Shown: positions 41,816 through 50,032, counted from the stretch's first letter. The stretch: DNA of 64,000 nucleotides from CAMTWZ01 sp041749075 (GCA_041749075.1 JBGTBY010000035.1:62001-126000), one strand, 5' to 3'. The notes: generated by a model from the letters alone, not told the origin. A program made the numbers and translations.

Positions 41816-42316
41816 TCAGGTGGTGCCCTGATATTCTCTGGATAAGGCCACAGTTCCGGTGCGGGCCACTTCACGCAGTCCGAACGGACGGAACATGCTG
41901 ATGGCGGCATCCACTTTGTCTTTTCCGCCGGTCAGCTCGATGGTGAGGCTTTTCGGACTGATGTCGATGATCTTGGCGCGGAACACATTCGCGACTTGCA
42001 TGATTTCGGCACGGTTTTCCATTGTGCTTTCAATCTTGATCAAAGCGAGTTCGCGCGCCACAAACGGGTGATAGGTGAGGTCGGTGACACTCACCACATC
42101 CACCAGTTTTTCCAACTGGCGGGTGATTTGCTCGATGATGCGTTGATCACCATGGGTGGCGATGGTGACCCGCGCCATGCCCGGAACCTCGGCATCGCCG
42201 AAGGTGATGGTATCGATGGTGAAACCACGTCCGCTGAACAAGCCCACGATACGCGACAAGGCGTTGAATCCGTGGGAAACGATGAGGGAAATGGTATGAT
42301 GTGAGACGGTATCCAT
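41816..42316 (-). CDS. ilvN: Acetolactate synthase small (regulatory) subunit
   Basis: A 166-residue protein with an N-terminal ACT domain (ISLIVSHGFNALSRIVGLFSGRGF) binding valine and a C-terminal ALS domain (ELALIKIES, RAKIIDISPKSLTIELTG, GLREVARTGTVALSR). It lies 8 bases after ilvB. The regular length and the intact ACT domain suggest normal valine feedback. Confidence 0.93.
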   Translation of the reverse strand: MDTVSHHTISLIVSHGFNALSRIVGLFSGRGFTIDTITFGDAEVPGMARVTIATHGDQRIIEQITRQLEKLVDVVSVTDLTYHPFVARELALIKIESTMENRAEIMQVANVFRAKIIDISPKSLTIELTGGKDKVDAAISMFRPFGLREVARTGTVALSREYQGTT

Positions 42317-42324
42317 AGGATTAA

Positions 42325-44055
42325 TTATTCTCCATCCACCATTTCATGAACAGCGGCACCGGGTGGAATCATCGGAAACACGTTGTGGAATTGGGAGACG
42401 CAGATGTCCATCACAACGGGTCCGTCGGTGATCGCCATGGCTTTTGTGAACATCGCATCGAGTTCTTCGGGTTTGGTGGCCCTGAACGCGGTGGCGCCGA
42501 AGGATTCGGCCAGTTTCACGAAATCGGGATTGCTGGGCTCAAGATGGGAGTGGGAGTAGCGCCCGCCGTAGAAGAGTTCTTGCCATTGGCGCACCATCCC
42601 GAGGTAGCCGTTGTTCATGATGGCAATTTTAACAGGGATCTTGTAGTGGACGGCGGTGGCGAGCTCGATCAGAGTCATTTGAAAGCCACCGTCGCCCGTG
42701 ATACACCAGACATCGCGGTCCGGACAAGCAACCGCCGCGCCCATCGCCGCCGGAAAGCCGAAGCCCATGGTTCCGAGTCCGCCCGAGGTGATCCAGGAAA
42801 GGGGATGGTTGTACTGGTAATACTGTGCCGACCACATCTGGTGCTGACCCACATCCGTGGCCACAATCGCATTTCCTTTCGTGTGCTCGGAAATCTTTTG
42901 AATCATGTACTGTGGCGCGATTTCACCTTCGGTGACCCGATACTTGAGCGGATGTTCTTTGCGCCAGGTGTCGATCTGGGCATACCACTCGGAGTAGTCG
43001 TTACGCTCAATATCTTTTGTGATCGCAGGAATGATGTCTTTTACGTGACCGATCAGTGGATGCTCGATGGGGATGTTCTTGCCGATGCAAGCCGGATCGA
43101 TGTCTATGTGGATCTTCTTGGATTTGGTGGAGAAATCTTTGGTGCGTCCGGTAACCCGATCGTCGAAACGTGCGCCTACGGCAATCAGGACGTCGCATTC
43201 CTGAATCGCCATATTGGCATACCACGTGCCGTGCATCCCTAACATGCCGAGCGATTGACGATCGGATTCCGGAAACGCGCCCAATCCCATTAATGTCGTT
43301 GCCACTGGAATATTCGATTTCCAAGCCAGTTCGCGAAGCTCATCCCAAGCTTTGCCCATAATCACGCCACCGCCTACATATAAGAGTGGTTTTTTTGCAG
43401 AGCGGATGAGTTTCGCAGCGGCGGCGATGTCGGTCGGTGCGCAAGCGGGCACCGATTTGTCGAAGCGTCGACGCACCTGCCGGTTCTTGTCATAAAAGCC
43501 TTTCGCAAAAAGCATGTCTTTCGGGAGGTCGATCAAAACAGGTCCCGGACGGCCGCTTGCTGCGATATGAAACGCCTCTTTGATCACATCCCCAAGCTCA
43601 TTCACATTCTTCACCAAATAACTATGCTTGGTAATTGGACGCGTGATGCCGATGATGTCCGCTTCCTGAAACGCGTCGTTACCTATCATTGTGGAGGGCA
43701 CTTGCCCCGTGAGGACAACCAGAGGGATGGAATCCATGAACGCGTTTGTGATGCCAGTAACGGTGTTTGTGGCTCCAGGACCGGATGTCGCCATTACCAC
43801 ACCCGTTTTGCCTGTGGCTCGGGCGTAACCTTCCGCCGCGTGGGTACCGCCTTGTTCGTGGCGAACCAAGATGTGCCGAAGTTCGGGCGTCTTATATAAC
43901 ACATCATACACACCGAGCACTACGCCGCCTGGATATCCGAAAATGGTGTCGACGCCTTGGTCCAGTAATGCGCGGATGAGGATTTCGCCTCCGGTGAGTT
44001 CCACGCCTGTCTCGGTTTGTGTTGTTGTCTTGGTGTTCATCTGTGTCTGATTCAA
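42325..44055 (-). CDS. ilvB: Acetolactate synthase large subunit
   Basis: A 576-residue TPP-dependent enzyme. The catalytic Glu is in HEQGGTHAAEGYAR; ATSGPGATNTVTGI, TGQVPSTMIG and the TPP-Mg motif GDGGFQMTLIELATA to NNGYLGMVRQWQ are present. It is the first enzyme gene of the ten-gene branched-chain operon. Two in-frame Met codons (1 and 6) are possible starts. The 93-base gap to the Leu/Ile-rich leader frame can form alternative hairpins. Confidence 0.95.
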   Translation of the reverse strand: MNQTQMNTKTTTQTETGVELTGGEILIRALLDQGVDTIFGYPGGVVLGVYDVLYKTPELRHILVRHEQGGTHAAEGYARATGKTGVVMATSGPGATNTVTGITNAFMDSIPLVVLTGQVPSTMIGNDAFQEADIIGITRPITKHSYLVKNVNELGDVIKEAFHIAASGRPGPVLIDLPKDMLFAKGFYDKNRQVRRRFDKSVPACAPTDIAAAAKLIRSAKKPLLYVGGGVIMGKAWDELRELAWKSNIPVATTLMGLGAFPESDRQSLGMLGMHGTWYANMAIQECDVLIAVGARFDDRVTGRTKDFSTKSKKIHIDIDPACIGKNIPIEHPLIGHVKDIIPAITKDIERNDYSEWYAQIDTWRKEHPLKYRVTEGEIAPQYMIQKISEHTKGNAIVATDVGQHQMWSAQYYQYNHPLSWITSGGLGTMGFGFPAAMGAAVACPDRDVWCITGDGGFQMTLIELATAVHYKIPVKIAIMNNGYLGMVRQWQELFYGGRYSHSHLEPSNPDFVKLAESFGATAFRATKPEELDAMFTKAMAITDGPVVMDICVSQFHNVFPMIPPGAAVHEMVDGE

Positions 44056-44147
44056 ATTGGTCGTTGTCCTTCTTGGAAGGCCAGACCTGGAATCTTACAC
44101 TGAACGGGTTCTTAGTGGAGAGTGGTTCTAGGAGTGGCCTTGTTCGC

Positions 44148-44267
44148 TTATAGCGAAATCAATAGCGCTAGAATGTTTCCTAGTAGAATAATCGAACCCA
44201 GAATGAGCACGTCCAACCGGTTGTCCGGGAGTGGCAAAATCAATGCATGTGTGGCTGTTGTGTTCAT
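44148..44267 (-). CDS. Leu/Ile-rich leader peptide of the ilv-leu operon
   Basis: A 39-residue open frame with 12 Leu, 6 Ile and 1 Val. The distal half is LGSIILLGNILALLISL, in which five Leu codons are the rare CTA type, as in classical leu leaders. It ends 92 bases before ilvB. Downstream on the transcript, TGGCCTT (44077-44083) can pair with AAGGCCA just after the leader stop (44135-44141) or take part in a local CCTTC/GAAGG hairpin (44068-44080), giving two exclusive folds. There is no T-tract, so the mechanism could be translational. A small membrane peptide is the alternative. Confidence 0.6.
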   Translation of the reverse strand: MNTTATHALILPLPDNRLDVLILGSIILLGNILALLISL

Positions 44268-44361
44268 TCTTCTATCAGTATGACGCTTTTTATGAGCGAA
44301 AGCAACACGGAAAAACATATAAACTCTGAAAAAACACAGTCGTTGCTCTTGGCTTGCATAA

Positions 44362-44396
44362 ATAAATGAGTCATTTATAATTTTAAATTTAAAATT
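44362..44396. promoter_or_regulatory. Two adjacent perfect palindromes between ilvD and the ilv leader
   Basis: ATAAATGA-G-TCATTTAT (17 bases, perfect) is directly followed by AATTTTAAATTTAAAATT (18 bases, perfect). They lie in the 260-base divergent promoter region, about 95 bases upstream of the leader peptide and 130 bases upstream of ilvD. They are candidates for binding by a dimeric regulator acting on both transcripts. Confidence 0.45.
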
Positions 44397-44526
44397 TTAA
44401 ATGTTATACCCATAAATGGCGCATATATCGAAGTTCTGGAACCGCTTTTCTGAATAATTAAAAAAGTTTGTTGATTTTTTCCCAAGCCCTTCAATATCCT
44501 ATGGTTATGTGCCGATATTGGGTGCT

Positions 44527-46182
44527 ATGAGAAACCATTCGTCTGTTATTGTGGACGGTGCCGATCGCGCCGCCAGTCGTGCCATGCTTCGAGCCGTCGG
44601 ATTCGGAGATGCGGATTTCAAGAAACCGCAAGTGGGTGTGGCCAGCACCTGGAGCATGGTCACACCATGCAATATGCACATCAATCTATTGGCGGATGAA
44701 GCCGCCAAAGGGGTGGACCTAAATGGCGGAAAAGGCGTCATATTCAATACGATCGCCGTTTCTGACGGGATTTCGATGGGTACACAGGGCATGCGCTATT
44801 CCCTTGTGAGCCGTGAAATCATCTGCGATTCGATCGAGGCGGTCGTAGCCGGACAAGGCTTCGACGGACTCATCACCATCGGCGGTTGCGATAAAAACAT
44901 GCCCGGTTGTGTGATGGCCATGGCTCGGTTAAATCGTCCGAGCGTGTTTATTTATGGAGGCACCATCCAGCCGGGAAAAGAGCGTCGTGATATTGTGTCT
45001 GTGTTTGAAGCGGTCGGAAAGCATGCGAAAGGCGATCTGGATGATGCGGGCCTATATGAAGTGGAATCCACTGCGATTCCAGGTCCCGGCTCTTGTGGAG
45101 GGATGTACACCGCAAACACGATGGCATCTGCGATTGAAGCATTGGGATTGAGTTTGCCCAATTCTTCCGCTCAAGACGCCATTTCCCAGCATAAGCGCGA
45201 TGATTGCGTCCGCGCCGGAGAAGCCGTTGTGCGCCTCATCCGAGATAACATCCGTCCCTCGGACATCCTCACGAAGAACGCATTTGAAAATGCGATCACC
45301 GTGGTCATCGCATTAGGCGGATCTACAAATGCGGTATTGCATCTCATCGCGATGGCGCACACATCTGGTATCGACCTTTCATTGGATGATTTCACACGAA
45401 TTGGTGCGAAAGTGCCTGTTTTAGCGGATCTGAAACCGAGCGGGAAGTACCTCATGTCCGAACTCATCGCCATCGGCGGTATCCAGCCGTTGATGAAACA
45501 GCTGTTGGATGCGGGATTGCTTCATGGCGAGTGCCTTACCGTCACTGGAAACACCTTGGCAGAAAATCTGAAGGATGTGGCGCCTTATCCTAACGGTCAG
45601 GACATCATTCGTCCGATGCACGACCCCATCAAGCCGGATTCCCACCTTGTGGTGTTGTATGGTAATTTGGCTCCAGAAGGTGCTGTCGCGAAAATAAGCG
45701 GGAAGGAAGGGATGCGGTTCGAAGGTGTGGCCAAGGTGTACGGATCGGAAGAAACCGCGCTCAAAGCCATCTTAGATGGAAAGATCGTAAAAGGAGATGT
45801 GGTCGTGATTCGATATGAAGGTCCGGTGGGCGGACCCGGTATGCGTGAAATGCTCTCTCCGACATCCGCCATCATGGGTCGTGGATTAGGAAAGGATGTG
45901 GCCTTGATCACCGACGGACGCTTTTCAGGTGGAAGCCACGGTTTCGTCGTAGGTCATGTGACGCCCGAAGCCGCAATGGGCGGACCCATCGCACTCATTG
46001 AAGACGGTGATTCCATCATCATCGATGCCACGAACAAACAAATCCTATTGGGTGTCTCGGATGCGAACCTTTCGCTACGCAAAGCCAAATGGAAAGCCCC
46101 AGAACCGCCTCAACGTGGCGTTTTGGCCAAATATGCGCGCCATGTTACCAGCGCGAGTACGGGCGCGGTGACGGATTTCTGA
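44527..46182 (+). CDS. ilvD: Dihydroxy-acid dehydratase
   Basis: A 551-residue iron-sulfur dehydratase for valine, leucine and isoleucine synthesis. Cluster cysteines are in STWSMVTPCNMH, IGGCDKNMPGC and GPGSCGGMYTANTM; TDGRFSGGSHGFVVGHVTPEA ends the catalytic part. I use the ATG giving MRNHSSVIVDG; a GTG six codons upstream is also in frame. It is transcribed away from ilvB but belongs to the same pathway. The stop is fused to the 10-mer array that fills the gap to msrA. Confidence 0.95.
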   Translation: MRNHSSVIVDGADRAASRAMLRAVGFGDADFKKPQVGVASTWSMVTPCNMHINLLADEAAKGVDLNGGKGVIFNTIAVSDGISMGTQGMRYSLVSREIICDSIEAVVAGQGFDGLITIGGCDKNMPGCVMAMARLNRPSVFIYGGTIQPGKERRDIVSVFEAVGKHAKGDLDDAGLYEVESTAIPGPGSCGGMYTANTMASAIEALGLSLPNSSAQDAISQHKRDDCVRAGEAVVRLIRDNIRPSDILTKNAFENAITVVIALGGSTNAVLHLIAMAHTSGIDLSLDDFTRIGAKVPVLADLKPSGKYLMSELIAIGGIQPLMKQLLDAGLLHGECLTVTGNTLAENLKDVAPYPNGQDIIRPMHDPIKPDSHLVVLYGNLAPEGAVAKISGKEGMRFEGVAKVYGSEETALKAILDGKIVKGDVVVIRYEGPVGGPGMREMLSPTSAIMGRGLGKDVALITDGRFSGGSHGFVVGHVTPEAAMGGPIALIEDGDSIIIDATNKQILLGVSDANLSLRKAKWKAPEPPQRGVLAKYARHVTSASTGAVTDF

Positions 46183-46303
46183 AGAACAAGGAAGAACAAG
46201 TACTCATGGAAGAACATGGAAGAACAAGTACTCATGTACTCAAGTACTCAAGTGTTGGTTCTTTCCTTGAGTACCTGATCTTCCTTGAGTACTAGTTCTT
46301 CAA
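46181..46303. repeat. Two-unit inverted array between ilvD and msrA
   Basis: Two unit types alternate: a 10-mer GAAGAACAAG (variants GAAGAACATG) and an 8-mer TACTCATG/TACTCAAG. On the plus strand the order is 10,10,8,10,10,8,8,8. From the other end, on the minus strand, it is GAAGAACTAG, TACTCAAG, GAAGATCAGG, TACTCAAG. The arms can fold on each other. The ilvD stop overlaps the first unit, and the msrA stop TAG lies in GAAGAACTAG. Confidence 0.8.
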
Positions 46304-46885
46304 AAGGTGAGAATACTCCCGCATGAACTTCCGCACTTTGGGGGCGATCACGACCTGGCAATAGCCGGCGTTTTCGTTGTTCGCGTAATAGTCCTGATGG
46401 TAGTCTTCAGCGACGTAGTAGTTGATCAGAGGTGAGATTTCGGTCACGATCGGGTTGTCCCAAATGCGCGCATCCCCGATTTCCTTCTTGATCCGCTCGG
46501 CGGATTCCTGTTGTGCCGCATTGTGATAGAAAATCACGGAACGGTATTGTGGTCCCACATCCGCACCTTGGCGATTCAATGTGGTTGGGTTGTGGGTGGC
46601 AAAGAAGACCCGAAGGATGTCATCAAATGAAATGACAGCAGGATCAAAGGTAAAGCGGATGACTTCGGCATGACCGGTGGTGCCGGATGTCACTTGTTTG
46701 TATGCGGGATTGGTGATGTGTCCGCCAGAGTAACCCGATTCGACACCTTCGACGCCGTTAAGGCGTTCATAGATGGCTTCGACGCACCAGAAGCAACCGG
46801 CGCCGAGGGTCACGGTTTCGCGGGTCTGGGCTTGAGTGGAGAGGGACATGGACAGCAGGGAAAGGAGTAGGATGGTATGTTTCAT
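46292..46885 (-). CDS. msrA: Exported peptide-methionine (S)-S-oxide reductase
   Basis: A 197-residue MsrA with an N-terminal signal peptide (MKHTILLLSLLSMSLSTQAQ), so the enzyme repairs oxidised methionine in the periplasm or outside. The catalytic motif GCFWC has Cys31 as nucleophile; GYSGGHITNPAYKQVTSGTTGHAE, GPQYRSVIFYH and DYHQDYYANN are family landmarks. The C-terminal residues LLKN and the stop are made of array sequence. A structured RNA with a terminator precedes it by about 70 bases. Confidence 0.92.
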   Translation of the reverse strand: MKHTILLLSLLSMSLSTQAQTRETVTLGAGCFWCVEAIYERLNGVEGVESGYSGGHITNPAYKQVTSGTTGHAEVIRFTFDPAVISFDDILRVFFATHNPTTLNRQGADVGPQYRSVIFYHNAAQQESAERIKKEIGDARIWDNPIVTEISPLINYYVAEDYHQDYYANNENAGYCQVVIAPKVRKFMREYSHLLKN

Positions 46886-46954
46886 GATCGGTAAACGAAC
46901 ATAAACCCAATCCGACTTCAAATCATTCTCAATTTCCCTATTTTGCCAAATTGA

Positions 46955-47066
46955 AAATAAAAACCGGGGGAATCGTCTGTGTGGGTTGAGAGGACGTCAC
47001 TCAGACAATTCCTAATCCCGGTATGAGTAACACGTGGGATATCTGCTAAAGACTCCTCACGCAACC
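46955..47066 (-). ncRNA. Structured RNA leader with terminator upstream of msrA
   Basis: On the minus strand a hairpin pairs ACCGGG/CCCGGT, GGAAT/ATTCC, GTCTG/CAGAC and GTG/CAC (arms 47002-47022 and 46963-46983, with a 4-base bulge) and is followed by a T-rich run (46954-46963), that is, an intrinsic terminator. Two other pairings are possible: GGTTG..GAGGA (47054-47066) with the apical loop (46984-46994), and GTTACTC (47025-47031) with GAGTGAC (46996-47002). The second would break the upper stem. A promoter-like element lies just upstream. It may be a free small RNA or a switch controlling msrA. I match it to no known class. Confidence 0.55.
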
Positions 47067-47070
47067 TAAA

Positions 47071-47101
47071 CAAGTATACCTACATAATGTGAATAAATCA
47101 A
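47071..47101 (-). promoter_or_regulatory. Bacteroidota-type promoter for the msrA leader RNA
   Basis: On the minus strand TATACTTG (47071-47078) matches TAnnTTTG in all but one base, and TTG (47099-47101) lies 20 bases further upstream, the layout known for -33/-7 promoters in Bacteroidota. Transcription would start near 47062-47066. The element overlaps the 5' end of the HTH gene on the other strand. Confidence 0.45.
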
Positions 47102-47126
47102 TCTATGAATCACAAAATGTGAATAA
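47086..47126 (+). repeat. Direct repeat AATGTGAATAA, possible operator
   Basis: Two exact 11-base copies at 47086-47096 and 47116-47126, 30 bases apart (about three helical turns), flank the -33 element of the minus-strand promoter and sit at the start of the HTH gene. This suits binding by the HTH protein, but is only an inference. Confidence 0.4.
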
Positions 47127-47415
47127 TATTTTCAGCCGCATCAAGCAACGTTATGGATTGAAGCATGATGCGGAGTTGGCTAAGCTGCTGGGGATGAATC
47201 CGAACACCTTATCGATGCATCGCCGGAGGGGCAAACCGGATTATGAGCGCATCATCTCGGCGTGTTCGGACAGTGATTTGAACTGGATTTTCCGTGGCGA
47301 GCGTATTTCTGAGGATGGAGTACGTTATCTGCTAACGGATGAAACGGCGACGTTGACAAAATCTGACCTGACCCAAGCGATTTCCATTTTGAACAAGGTG
47401 GCGGAACGCTTCTAA
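47089..47415 (+). CDS. CI-repressor-like helix-turn-helix protein
   Basis: A 108-residue protein. NIFSRIKQRYGLKHDAELAKLLGMNPNTL and YERIISACSDSDLNWIFRG (in parts) are the pattern of the bacteriophage CI repressor HTH domain (PF07022 type), without a peptidase domain. No phage genes are nearby. Start codon choice is uncertain: GTG at the first base given, or a second GTG ten codons later that lies in a copy of the 11-base direct repeat. It may repress its own promoter and the divergent msrA leader. Confidence 0.75.
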   Translation: MNKSIYESQNVNNIFSRIKQRYGLKHDAELAKLLGMNPNTLSMHRRRGKPDYERIISACSDSDLNWIFRGERISEDGVRYLLTDETATLTKSDLTQAISILNKVAERF

Positions 47416-47419
47416 TTCA

Positions 47420-47427
47420 TACCTTTG
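47420..47427 (+). promoter_or_regulatory. TAnnTTTG -7 box abutting the esterase start codon
   Basis: TACCTTTG is an exact match to the Bacteroidota -7 consensus and lies 3 bases before the ATG. If used, the mRNA would be leaderless. No TTG at the ideal distance was found, so support is partial. Confidence 0.35.
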
Positions 47428-47430
47428 GGT

Positions 47431-48561
47431 ATGAGACACCACATTTATGCGATCCTATTCTATGCGGTCGCATGCGGAAGCCCGGCACCTGAATATGATC
47501 CCATTTCCGGGGTCGATCTAAGCACATCACCTGTCATTATGGGGGATTCCGTGCTGTTTCATTATGTCGGGGCTGCTACGTCGGTGTCGTGGAACGGCGA
47601 TTTCAATGCCTGGGGCCGAGCCGATTCCATTCCGAACAAAGGAACGAAGCACCCCGAAACAGGCGTCTGGTACTTGGTCACCTCGTTTCCTCAGAACGCC
47701 CGAACCGATTACAAGATCGTGGTGGACAGTTCGAACTGGATTTTGGATCCGAAAAACCCTCATCAGCAATGGGGTGGAGCCGGACCGAATTCCGAGCTTC
47801 GAATGCCGCAATGGGTCGCATCACCCGCTGATGGTCATGCAGCGACTCAGAATGGACGTCTGATGGGGCCATTCACGCATTCAAGTCGGGCGCTGGGGTA
47901 TGATGTGTCGTATCGAGTGTATCTGCCCGATGCGTTCACCACATCCCAAAAATATCCTGTTTTATATGTGACGGATGGGCACGAGTACATCGATGATAAG
48001 CTCGGAAATCTTGTTCACACAGCAGAATGGCTGATCTCTAACAAGAAAACGCAGAAATTCATGATTGTTGCGGTGGATCCACGCAATACGCAGAATCCGC
48101 AGCAGAACCGACGGATGGAAGAGCTTGTCCGAAATGCTGAATATGCCCGTTTCATCACGCGTGAATTGCCTGAAGTGGTGGAAGCCCTGTTCCCGGCACG
48201 GCCGGATGCGGCCGGACGCGCATTGATGGGCACATCCCTGGGTGGACTATTTACCACATGGGTTTACGCCAACTATCCGGGTTATTTTGGCAATTATGCG
48301 ATCCAATCACCGGCATATTGGGTGCATCCTACGATATTTGATGAAGTCGCAGAAGCCCGGCAGATTCCAGCTAACATCTATCTGATGGCAGGTACGATGT
48401 TTGACGGACTGGAGCATACCCGCCGTATGCGAACCGTTTTTCAGCGCAAGAACGTGACACTCACCTATGTCGAAGCCAATGAAGGACATTCCTGGGGCTT
48501 TTGGCGTGCCCGCATCCACGAACCACTGATCCAATTTTTCCCTTATGAACCGACTCTATAG
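47431..48561 (+). CDS. Esterase lipoprotein (enterochelin-esterase/D type)
   Basis: A 376-residue lipoprotein (AVAC lipobox at about residue 14). An early-set/CBM48-like beta domain (about 30-110, VSWNGDFNAWGRAD) precedes an alpha/beta-hydrolase domain of the putative esterase family: YRVYLPDAF, YPVLYVTDGHEY, the nucleophile in LMGTSLGGLFT and the catalytic His in NEGHSWGFWR. Such enzymes cleave acyl or siderophore esters. I take the ATG over a TTG two codons upstream. It overlaps the next gene by 17 bases. Confidence 0.85.
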   Translation: MRHHIYAILFYAVACGSPAPEYDPISGVDLSTSPVIMGDSVLFHYVGAATSVSWNGDFNAWGRADSIPNKGTKHPETGVWYLVTSFPQNARTDYKIVVDSSNWILDPKNPHQQWGGAGPNSELRMPQWVASPADGHAATQNGRLMGPFTHSSRALGYDVSYRVYLPDAFTTSQKYPVLYVTDGHEYIDDKLGNLVHTAEWLISNKKTQKFMIVAVDPRNTQNPQQNRRMEELVRNAEYARFITRELPEVVEALFPARPDAAGRALMGTSLGGLFTTWVYANYPGYFGNYAIQSPAYWVHPTIFDEVAEARQIPANIYLMAGTMFDGLEHTRRMRTVFQRKNVTLTYVEANEGHSWGFWRARIHEPLIQFFPYEPTL

Positions 48562-50032
48562 CCTCATTCTCACCTGTTTTTTTGTCCATGGCGCGTGGGC
48601 GCAACCCTGGACCTTGGTCACTTATAACGCCGAGAACATCTTCGATGCGGATGGTGTCGCTGTTTATGACGACTACAAAGCGCCTGGCTACACCCATCGC
48701 CATGTGTTCACCAAAGTCCGCAATGTGGCCGTCATCATGGCGCAATACAATGAAGGAAAGGGTCCGGATGTGATCGTGTTCAATGAGATTGAAGCGGATC
48801 AGACTCAATCCGACCTGAACTCACAAACCGCCGAGCAATTTTTACAGCAGTGGAATGGGAAATCCCTTGAATGGATGTTTGGTGAAGGATATTCACCTGT
48901 GATCGCCGACATCCCCTCCGAAATGCTCATCCTCAAAGCGATGCACGAAGCCGGAATGACCGGGTATGAGGTTGTTTCCGGCTATGCACCGTTGGAGAAC
49001 GGCAAGCCTACCCACGCCATCAAGAATGTCATCTTCAGCCGGTTTCCGGTGAAGCACGAACTCACACGTCGCCATGAAGTGGAAGATGCCCGACCCATTT
49101 TGGAAGTTTGGCTCAATGTGGCCGGACATGATCTGGTTGTCTTCGGCAATCATTGGAAATCAGGTGCCGGGAGCCCGCAGATGGAAGCGGCTCGCATCCA
49201 AAATGCGACGGTACTGAAATCGCGTTTGGATGAATTGAGAAAAGGAAATCCAGGTGTGGATGTGATCCTTGCAGGGGATTTCAATAGCGACTACAACCAG
49301 TCGCAACGATATGGCTCCACCATGCCCACGACAGGGGTGAACACCATTCTGAAATCCATCGGAGACGAGGTGAAAGTCTCCGCCGGTGTGCTGATTCCTC
49401 ACGATTCGGTGTACAATCTTTGGTATGAGCTTCCAGTCGACCAACGCGGATCGGATCATTATCGAGGCTATTGGGGCACATTGATGCAGATCATGATTAC
49501 GCCGGGGATGTTCAATCAAACAGGTGTGTCGTATGTGGACAATTCCTTTGAAATTGGACGATTCGATGGATTGAATGCCTACAGTACCTCCCGTACACCC
49601 ATCCGTTGGAGTTCATTCGGGGATGGATATGGCTATGCGGATCACTTCCCGATCAGCATGGAATTCACGGTGACCGGTAAGGACAATGCGATCGTGTTGG
49701 ATCATCCGTCGAAAGAAGAGGAAGGGCTATGGTCGCCGATTCCAGTCGCCTTCACGATGCCTGTCGAAGGAGAGTATGTGACGACAGCATCGGTGTCGGG
49801 CTCACTTCGGACCGCAGTCTATTTCGATCAGATGTTCTTGGTGACCGGAGAATTGGTCGAAGCCAATCAGATCGTTGTGAACGGAGAGAGGTATGAGTTG
49901 TATTCGCCATCCTTCCGGATACAGGACACTCTAGGGCCGAAAGTCGGAACGACTGTCGAGCTATTCGGGCGATTGGGCCAGTTCAGGGGGAGATGGCAGT
50001 TTGTGGTGGAAACAGAACTTTACCTGCGGTAA
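48545..50032 (+). CDS. Secreted endonuclease/exonuclease/phosphatase family protein
   Basis: A 495-residue protein with a signal peptide ending at WAQ (about 20). The EEP fold covers residues 25-375: LVTYNAENIFD (metal Asn-Glu), VIVFNEIEAD, VVFGNHWKSG (catalytic His), VILAGDFNSDY and YADHFPISMEF. The C-terminal 120 residues form an OB-like beta domain (SGSLRTAVYFDQMFLVTG). The family hydrolyses phosphodiesters in DNA, RNA or lipids; the substrate here is unknown. It is probably cotranscribed with the esterase. Confidence 0.88.
   Translation: MNRLYSLILTCFFVHGAWAQPWTLVTYNAENIFDADGVAVYDDYKAPGYTHRHVFTKVRNVAVIMAQYNEGKGPDVIVFNEIEADQTQSDLNSQTAEQFLQQWNGKSLEWMFGEGYSPVIADIPSEMLILKAMHEAGMTGYEVVSGYAPLENGKPTHAIKNVIFSRFPVKHELTRRHEVEDARPILEVWLNVAGHDLVVFGNHWKSGAGSPQMEAARIQNATVLKSRLDELRKGNPGVDVILAGDFNSDYNQSQRYGSTMPTTGVNTILKSIGDEVKVSAGVLIPHDSVYNLWYELPVDQRGSDHYRGYWGTLMQIMITPGMFNQTGVSYVDNSFEIGRFDGLNAYSTSRTPIRWSSFGDGYGYADHFPISMEFTVTGKDNAIVLDHPSKEEEGLWSPIPVAFTMPVEGEYVTTASVSGSLRTAVYFDQMFLVTGELVEANQIVVNGERYELYSPSFRIQDTLGPKVGTTVELFGRLGQFRGRWQFVVETELYLR

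Noticed and set aside
44366..44374. ATGAGTCAT is identical to a eukaryotic GCN4/AP-1 site in front of amino-acid genes
   Set aside because: bZIP regulators of this type are not found in bacteria; the match is a coincidence of a symmetric site.
47021..47046. GAGTAACACGTGGG resembles a segment of 16S rRNA (V1-V2 boundary)
   Set aside because: The match is only about 15-20 bases, the flanks do not resemble 16S rRNA, and the segment is explained by the stems of the msrA leader.
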